Source of the DNA: CAKUFA01 sp963618735
GTDB lineage: Bacteria; Bacillota; Clostridia; Christensenellales; Aristaeellaceae
Length of the DNA: 64,000 nucleotides
Direction of reading: 5' to 3'
NCBI GenBank assembly: GCA_963618735.1
Contig: CAVEUM010000009.1
Span: forward strand, 1 to 64,000
How positions within the stretch are numbered: position 1 is the stretch's first letter; each line of letters begins with the position of its first letter. Under the pieces are notes generated by a model, which was not told where the DNA came from, did not search any database, and worked only from the letters and a program-made list of their open reading frames with translations. The translations under genes were made by a program, and so were the position numbers. This document shows, piece after piece, positions 59,025-64,000 of this stretch.

Positions 59025-59058
59025 CAGGACGAAAAGCAAACGCAGGAGGAATATTAAA

Positions 59059-59343
59059 ATGGCCGTGAAGCCTTTGGGTGACCGTGTGGTCATCAAGAAT
59101 TGTGAAGCAGAAGAAACCACGAAGTCTGGTTTGATCCTGACCAGCGCTGCAAAGGAAAAGCCCCAGATGGCAGAAGTGCTGGCTGTTGGCCCTGGCGGCA
59201 TGGTGGATGGCAAGGAAGTTACCATGCAGGTGCAGGTTGGCCAGAAGGTTATCTATTCCAAGTACGCCGGCACGGAAGTTAAGATCGATGGCGAAGAGAT
59301 CATCATCGTCCGTCAGAGCGACATCCTGGCTGTTGTGGAGTAA
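59059..59343 (+). CDS. groES: Co-chaperonin GroES
   Basis: 94 residues from the ATG at 59059, with AGGAGGA upstream; an in-frame ATG at 59014 lies inside CIRCE and is not the start. Standard GroES: VKPLGDRVVIKN, a mobile loop with TTKSGLILTSAAKEKP, and KYAGTEVKIDGEEIIIV at the end. It caps GroEL. First gene of the HrcA-controlled operon. Confidence 0.97.
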   Translation: MAVKPLGDRVVIKNCEAEETTKSGLILTSAAKEKPQMAEVLAVGPGGMVDGKEVTMQVQVGQKVIYSKYAGTEVKIDGEEIIIVRQSDILAVVE

Positions 59344-59421
59344 AAAGCAAGGCTTCGTTTTACCCTCTATATAATAGGAAGCGAAGCAATCAAAATTACA
59401 AAGTAAAGGAGTTTGATACCT

Positions 59422-61053
59422 ATGGCAAAGCAGATTCAATATGGCGAACAGGCTCGCCGTAGCCTGGAAAAGGGCGTTAATGCACTGGCTGATACTGTGA
59501 AGATTACCCTGGGACCGAAGGGCCGCAATGTGGTGCTGGACAAGAAGTACGGCGCTCCCCTCATCACCAACGATGGTGTGACCATCGCTAAGGAGATTGA
59601 GCTGGAAGATCCCTTCGAAAACATGGGCGCTCAGCTGGTGAAGGAAGTTTCCACCAAGACCAATGACGTTGCCGGCGACGGCACCACCACCGCTACGCTG
59701 CTGGCTCAGGCCATCATCCGTGAAGGCTTGAAGAACCTGGCTGCCGGTGCAAACCCCATGGTGCTGAAGAAGGGCATCGAGGCTGCTACCGAAGCTGCTG
59801 TGAAGGGCCTGCGCGAGTTGAGCCAGCCCGTTTCCAGCAAGCAGGCTATTGCTCAGGTTGCTGCTAACTCTGCTGCTGACGAGACCATCGGCAAGCTGAT
59901 CTCTGACGCTATGGAAACCGTGGGCAATGACGGCGTGATCACCGTTGAAGAGAGCAAGACCATGACCACTGGCATGACCACTGTGGAAGGCATGCAGTTT
60001 GACCGTGGCTATGCTTCTGCTTACATGGTAACCGATACCGAGAAGATGGAAGCTGTTCTGGATGATCCGGTTGTTCTGATCACCGACAAGAAGATCAGCA
60101 ACATCCAGGAGATTCTGCCCCTGCTGGAGCAGGTTGTGCAGACCGGCAAGAAGATGCTGATCATCGCTGAGGATGTGGAAGGCGAAGCCCTGAGCACCCT
60201 GGTTGTGAACAAGCTGCGCGGCACTTTCACCTGCGTTGCTGTCAAGGCTCCCGGCTTTGGCGATCGCCGCAAGGACATGCTGCAGGATATCGCTATCCTG
60301 ACCGGCGGCACTGTGATCTCTGCTGACACTGGCATGGAGCTGAAGGAAGCTACCCTCGACATGCTGGGCCGGGCTCGTCAGGTGAAGGTCAACAAGGAGA
60401 ACACCACCATCGTTGGCGGTGCTGGCGACAAGGCTGTAATCGATGCCCGTGTTGCTCAGATCCGTGCTCAGATTGGTGAAACCACCAGCGATTATGACCG
60501 TGAGAAGCTGCAGGAGCGTCTGGCCAAGCTGGCTGGCGGCGTTGCAGTGATCCAGGTTGGTGCTGCTACCGAGGTTGAGATGAAGGAGCGCAAGCTGCGC
60601 ATCGAAGACGCTCTGGCTGCTACCCGTGCTGCAGTGGAAGAGGGCATCGTGCCTGGCGGCGGTATTGCTCTGCTGAATGTTCTGCCCACCGTGCGTGCTG
60701 AGCTGAACAACTATGCCGGCGATGCCAAGACTGGTGTGCAGATCGTCCTGCGTGCTCTGGAAGAGCCGATTCGTCAGATCGCTCTGAACGCTGGCATTGA
60801 TGGCAGCGTGATTGTTGAGAATATCAAGAATGCTCAGAAGCCCGGCTATGGCTATGACGCTCTGAAGGGCGAGTATGTGGACATGATCGAGCGCGGCATC
60901 ATCGACCCCACGAAGGTGACTCGTTCCGCTCTGCAGAACGCTGCCAGCGTGGCTGCTATGGTGCTGACCACCGAGTCTCTGGTGGCTGATATCCCCGCTC
61001 CCGAACCCGCAGCTCCCGCTGGCGGTGCAGGCGGCATGGGCGGCATGTACTAA
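59422..61053 (+). CDS. groEL: Chaperonin GroEL
   Basis: 543 residues from the ATG at 59422 (AAAGGAG upstream). It has the usual LGPKGRNVVLDKKYGAP, the ATPase DGTTTATLLAQ, the apical domain and the flexible GGMGGMY-type tail. Codon choice is narrow (mostly CTG, GCT, AAG and ATC), a sign of very high expression. It folds proteins in the cytosol. Confidence 0.98.
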   Translation: MAKQIQYGEQARRSLEKGVNALADTVKITLGPKGRNVVLDKKYGAPLITNDGVTIAKEIELEDPFENMGAQLVKEVSTKTNDVAGDGTTTATLLAQAIIREGLKNLAAGANPMVLKKGIEAATEAAVKGLRELSQPVSSKQAIAQVAANSAADETIGKLISDAMETVGNDGVITVEESKTMTTGMTTVEGMQFDRGYASAYMVTDTEKMEAVLDDPVVLITDKKISNIQEILPLLEQVVQTGKKMLIIAEDVEGEALSTLVVNKLRGTFTCVAVKAPGFGDRRKDMLQDIAILTGGTVISADTGMELKEATLDMLGRARQVKVNKENTTIVGGAGDKAVIDARVAQIRAQIGETTSDYDREKLQERLAKLAGGVAVIQVGAATEVEMKERKLRIEDALAATRAAVEEGIVPGGGIALLNVLPTVRAELNNYAGDAKTGVQIVLRALEEPIRQIALNAGIDGSVIVENIKNAQKPGYGYDALKGEYVDMIERGIIDPTKVTRSALQNAASVAAMVLTTESLVADIPAPEPAAPAGGAGGMGGMY

Positions 61054-61084
61054 GATGAATGCGTTCCGTTAAGGGACGGCTTGG

Positions 61085-61118
61085 ATCGGCGTCTGCGAAT
61101 AGCAGACGCCGATTTTTC
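61085..61118 (+). terminator. groESL terminator
   Basis: ATCGGCGTCTGC pairs with GCAGACGCCGAT around GAATA, followed by TTTTT. Confidence 0.9.
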
Positions 61119-61218
61119 GTTACTTTGACTATTTTACATATGGTCAATTTGCACAAGACGTACAGAAATCTTCTCTGCGGCAAGGTAACAGAAAATGAAG
61201 TTTGTCCCATAAAACTGC

Positions 61219-61246
61219 TTGAAATTCGGCTGAAAATGATTATAAT
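61219..61246 (+). promoter_or_regulatory. Promoter of the ATP synthase operon
   Basis: TTGAAA (61219-61224), 16-bp spacer, TATAAT (61241-61246). Confidence 0.75.
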
Positions 61247-61250
61247 GACA

Positions 61251-61283
61251 AACGCCCGGCAGGCTTGTGCCCGCCAGGGCGTT
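61251..61283 (+). promoter_or_regulatory. Stem-loop at the 5' end of the ATP synthase mRNA
   Basis: AACGCCC and GGCAGGC pair with GCCCGCC and GGGCGTT (one mismatch and one bulged A) around TTGT. The start site predicted from the promoter falls at about 61252, so the mRNA would begin with this hairpin. No T tract follows. It fits a 5' stabilising hairpin. Confidence 0.6.
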
Positions 61284-61354
61284 ATTTCGTTGAACACGGT
61301 ATTGTGTAGACGAGAGAAAAAAGGAAAAGTTTTCCCGAAAGGAGGAAATCCAGA

Positions 61355-61355
61355 A
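61355..61355 (+). other. Start of the atp genes: ribosome binding site check
   Basis: AAAGGAGG at 61339-61346 lies at the normal distance before the atpB ATG and supports 61355 as its start. Confidence 0.7.
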
Positions 61356-62215
61356 TGGAAAGAACGGAAAAAATCAAAGAAAAACAGGAGCGAAGCACGC
61401 TTGCTCGTATGCTTCCATGGATCTGCATTATTCTGCTCCTGCTGGCGGCTGTGATCATTAGTTTGATCCAGAATCCGCAGGTGAAGAGCGAATCTATCAA
61501 GGAAACCATGCGCGATGCTGTTTTGCACGAAACAGGCAAAATCAGCCTGTTCGGATGGAAAGACGTTAATCCGGGATTGATTTCTGCCATGACCATTACG
61601 GTGGTATTGCTGATTGTGGCGGCTGTCATCCGAATTTTCGTCATCCCGAAGTTCACCTATGTTCCTGGTCGATTCCAGCTGCTGCTGGAACAGTGGGTTG
61701 GCTACTTCGACAATCTGGCCAAGTCCAACAGTCCTCATCGTAACGGGTTTCTGGGTGCTTATCTCTTTGGCGCAGGCAGTTATGTGTTTATCAGCACCCT
61801 GTTTGAGCTGTTCGGCTTCCAGGGAGTAACAACCACAGGCGCGTCCATCGCACTTCCTGCGCCGCTGTCCGATGTGAATGCGGCCATCGCGCTGGGCTGC
61901 CTGTCCTATCTGGTGATCATGGCAGGAGGCGTTGCTGTTAACGGCATTGGCGGTGTTGGAAAGGCATTGAAGGAATTTTCCCTTCCCATCTCCATGAGCT
62001 TCCGTCTGTTTGGCGCACTGCTGAGCGGCCTGCTGGTGACGGAGCTGGTGTACTACTACATCAGCCTGAGCTTTGTGCTCCCCGTTATTGTGGGTGTCCT
62101 GTTCACGCTGCTTCACGCATTGATTCAAACCTACGTGCTGACCATGCTGACGGCATTGTACTACGGCGAGGTTTCTGAACCGTCAAAGAAAAAAGCAAAG
62201 ACAAAGAAGCAATGA
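61355..62215 (+). CDS. atpB: ATP synthase F0 subunit a
   Basis: 286 residues with five or six membrane helices. The essential arginine is R217 in SFRLFG of the fourth main helix, and the fifth carries LIQTYVLTMLTALYYG. After the Arg the usual RLFGNM reads RLFGAL, so the Asn is lost. With the c ring it forms the ion half-channels. Its C-terminus is a Lys-rich tail. No atpI precedes it. First gene of the operon. Confidence 0.93.
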   Translation: MERTEKIKEKQERSTLARMLPWICIILLLLAAVIISLIQNPQVKSESIKETMRDAVLHETGKISLFGWKDVNPGLISAMTITVVLLIVAAVIRIFVIPKFTYVPGRFQLLLEQWVGYFDNLAKSNSPHRNGFLGAYLFGAGSYVFISTLFELFGFQGVTTTGASIALPAPLSDVNAAIALGCLSYLVIMAGGVAVNGIGGVGKALKEFSLPISMSFRLFGALLSGLLVTELVYYYISLSFVLPVIVGVLFTLLHALIQTYVLTMLTALYYGEVSEPSKKKAKTKKQ

Positions 62216-62237
62216 ATTTAGAAAGAGGTAATTGACA

Positions 62238-62618
62238 ATGAAGACTCTGCTGAAGAAGATCTCTGCGATCCTTGTTTTGACACTGATGGTAGCTGCTTTG
62301 ATTATTCCTGCCTATGCAGCAGATGACAGCGATGCACAGACTGCCGCTGTGACCACTGAAGCTACCTCCGCCGAAGCTGTTACCGAAGCAAACACGACCA
62401 GCAGCAAAGCTATGTCCGCTGCCATTGCGATTGGTCTTGCCGCTGCCAGCGGTGCTATCGCCATGGGTATGGCCGTTTGCAAGGCAACCGAAAGCATTGC
62501 CCGTCAGCCTGAGGCTGAGAGCAAAATCCGCACCACGCTGATGTTGGGTCTGGTGTTCATTGAAACCGCCATCATCTACGCATTGCTGGTCGTTATCCTG
62601 ATCATCTTCGTCCTCTAA
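62238..62618 (+). CDS. atpE: ATP synthase F0 subunit c with signal-peptide-like leader
   Basis: 126 residues from the ATG at 62238 (GAGGT upstream). Residues 1-28 look like a cleavable signal peptide (KK, hydrophobic core, A-Y-A-A). A Thr/Ala/Glu-rich linker follows (about 30-55). The last 70 residues are a normal two-helix c subunit with the ARQPEA loop. Ion-binding E109 is followed by Thr (IETAI), as in many Na+-type rings, but the Gln expected in helix 1 is Met. Typical c subunits are 70-90 residues. Confidence 0.92.
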   Translation: MKTLLKKISAILVLTLMVAALIIPAYAADDSDAQTAAVTTEATSAEAVTEANTTSSKAMSAAIAIGLAAASGAIAMGMAVCKATESIARQPEAESKIRTTLMLGLVFIETAIIYALLVVILIIFVL

Positions 62619-62641
62619 TGTGAGAAGGCAGGTGAAAGACA

Positions 62642-63145
62642 ATGAGTATGCCTTTGAACGTTGACTGGCAGCAGATTCTTCTGCATTTGCTGAATTTCGC
62701 GATTCTGGCTGCTGGTCTGTATCTCCTCCTGTACAAGCCCGTGAAGAATTTCATGAACAAGAGGGAAGAGTATTACAAGCAGATGAATGCGGATGCAGAA
62801 AGCAAGCTGGAGCATGCCGCAACCCTGGAAAAAGAACATCAGGCACAGCTGGAAAGCGTAGACGCCGAGCTTCGCCGGAAGAAGGAGCAGGCTGCGCAGG
62901 AGCTGGCAGCGGTCAAGCAGACTGAGCTGCAGAATGCCCATGCTGAGGCTGAAAAGATCATTGCCAATGCAAAGGCTTCCGCACAGGCTGAGCATGACAA
63001 AATCCTGTCCTCTGCACAGGAAGAAATCGGAGAGCTGGCTGCAGCTGCGACGAAGCGCCTGATTCATGCATCCATGGATCAGGTCTGCGATGAGTTCTTT
63101 GCCGCCGCAGGAGGTGAGCATCAGAATGGAAAAGACCATGAGTGA
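62642..63145 (+). CDS. atpF: ATP synthase F0 subunit b
   Basis: 167 residues, normal length. N-terminal membrane helix (LLHLLNFAILAAGLYLLLY) then a long charged coiled coil. It is the peripheral stalk. Its 3' end overlaps the next gene by 20 bp, so the two are translationally coupled. No separate delta subunit gene follows. Confidence 0.93.
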   Translation: MSMPLNVDWQQILLHLLNFAILAAGLYLLLYKPVKNFMNKREEYYKQMNADAESKLEHAATLEKEHQAQLESVDAELRRKKEQAAQELAAVKQTELQNAHAEAEKIIANAKASAQAEHDKILSSAQEEIGELAAAATKRLIHASMDQVCDEFFAAAGGEHQNGKDHE

Positions 63146-64000
63146 AATTTCCACGGCTTACCTGTATAGTGCAGTTCAGCCGGATGCTGCACACATGGAG
63201 CGGTTTACCGCTTTCCTGAAGGAGAAGTATCACTGCGACATCAAGCTGACCTGGCAGCAGGATCCGTCTTTGAAAATGGGCTTCCGTCTGGTCGTAGGCA
63301 AGGAAACCTACAACTGGGGCGTTGATGACCGACTTGATTTGCTGAAGGCTGAATGGAAGGCTGCTTCGAAAAACAGGAAGAGCAACATTCTGCCGCTGCT
63401 GAAGAAGACGCTGGAAGAGTGGCAGCCGCACATTCTTCCGGAGGAAACGGGTGAAGTGCTGTCTGTCGGCGATGGCATTGCCAGAGTTGGCGGACTTCCC
63501 AGCGTCAGATATGGTGAGATTCTCGTGTTTGACGGCGGCGTTTCCGGCATGGTGCAGGATCTGCGGGAAGAGGATGTGGGCTGCATTCTTTTCGGCGATG
63601 ATCATGACATCTGCGAAGGCAGCACGGTCAGGCGCACCGGAAAAGCAGCTGGCATCCCTGTGGGCGAGGCTTTTGTTGGCCGCGTAATTGATGCTTTGGG
63701 CAATCCTATTGATGAGCAGGGTGATATTGAAGCTGCGGACTATCGTCCCATTGAGCGGCCGGCACCCAGCATCATCGATCGTCAGTCGGTGAATCAGCCT
63801 ATGGAAACGGGTCTGTTGGCCATTGACTCCATGTTTCCTATTGGCCGCGGACAGCGTGAATTGATTATCGGCGACCGTCAAACGGGCAAAACCGCCATTG
63901 CGGTGGATACGATTCTGAACCAGAAGGGGAAGAACGTCATCTGCATTTATGTGGCCATCGGACAGAAGGCAAGCTCTGTGGCGCAGCTTGTGCAGACACT
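63126..64000 (+). CDS. atpA: ATP synthase delta C-terminal domain fused to alpha subunit (runs off window)
   Basis: 291 codons are visible from the ATG at 63126 (AGGAGG ten bases upstream, within atpF); the gene continues past the window. Residues about 6-78 match the C-terminal domain of subunit delta (AYLYSAVQP..., DPSLKMGFRLVVG, DDRLDLL). The alpha subunit follows at about 85: EVLSVGDGIARVGGLP, GRVIDALGNPID, IDRQSVNQPMETG and P-loop GDRQTGKT at 249-256, about 80 residues later than in ordinary alpha. The six-helix N-terminal domain of delta is absent. The reading frame is uninterrupted across the junction. Confidence 0.92.
   Translation, partial: MEKTMSEISTAYLYSAVQPDAAHMERFTAFLKEKYHCDIKLTWQQDPSLKMGFRLVVGKETYNWGVDDRLDLLKAEWKAASKNRKSNILPLLKKTLEEWQPHILPEETGEVLSVGDGIARVGGLPSVRYGEILVFDGGVSGMVQDLREEDVGCILFGDDHDICEGSTVRRTGKAAGIPVGEAFVGRVIDALGNPIDEQGDIEAADYRPIERPAPSIIDRQSVNQPMETGLLAIDSMFPIGRGQRELIIGDRQTGKTAIAVDTILNQKGKNVICIYVAIGQKASSVAQLVQT

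Overview
The window looks like a chromosomal segment of a moderately GC-rich Clostridia-type Firmicute. Signs of this are HPr kinase/phosphorylase, an AbrB/SpoVT-type regulator, CIRCE-controlled groESL, an NfnAB-like flavoprotein pair, UPF0237/UPF0210 partners, strong AGGAGG ribosome binding sites and near-consensus TTGACA/TATAAT promoters with 17-bp spacers. I cannot name the species. Many genes belong to anaerobic, polysaccharide- and sugar-acid-using gut or rumen bacteria.

Layout. 34-2586 (minus) is a phage- or plasmid-type replication pair (primase-helicase, DUF669) behind a leader terminator. 2968-22045 is an accessory catabolic island: TetR regulator, FAH-family enzyme, glycerate 2-kinase, GPH symporter, exported repeat protein, GH2 glycosidase and an AraC regulator. 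These are followed by a plus-strand run of nine genes: 2-hydroxyacid dehydrogenase, GHL6-like glycosidase, tartronate-semialdehyde-reductase-like enzyme, esterase, DUF1116/YlbE, FdrA, a detached FdrA tail and an acetate-kinase-like protein. It ends at a strong terminator (22110-22162). 22190-22710 is a graveyard of MarR, GH3 and LytTR fragments. 22979-23967 is a MarR regulator with an exported flavin-barrel protein behind a promoter flanked by two palindromic operators.

24090-35301 is mostly housekeeping: tRNA-Ala(CGC), pyridoxamine kinase, ACT/UPF0210 pair, aldose epimerase, a C39-like protein, a PRK-like kinase, DUF4230, a zinc-peptidase homologue that lacks HExxH, oligoendopeptidase F, tRNA-Ser(GGA), GNAT and NUDIX. 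35499-39914 encodes a 1471-residue envelope protein with MucBP-like and SH3-like repeats and a Gln/Asn-rich inner tail. Then come nadK-nfnA-nfnB, recX, a beta-lactamase-fold hydrolase, a long Lgt, a TM2 protein, a probable 6S RNA with consensus promoter and terminator, a TPM/zinc-ribbon pair, a GH3 enzyme, a HAD phosphatase-hprK-ROK glucokinase operon, an rRNA methyltransferase, a decayed binding-protein gene, an acyl-ACP thioesterase, AbrB, mutY and groESL.

The window ends inside an ATP synthase operon (atpB, atpE, atpF, then a fused gene). The last gene, open at the window edge, joins the C-terminal domain of the delta subunit directly to the alpha subunit, with no delta N-terminal domain between b and alpha. 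The c subunit carries a signal-peptide-like leader. This fused stator arrangement and the split FdrA/DUF1116/acyl-kinase module are the two most unusual systems here.
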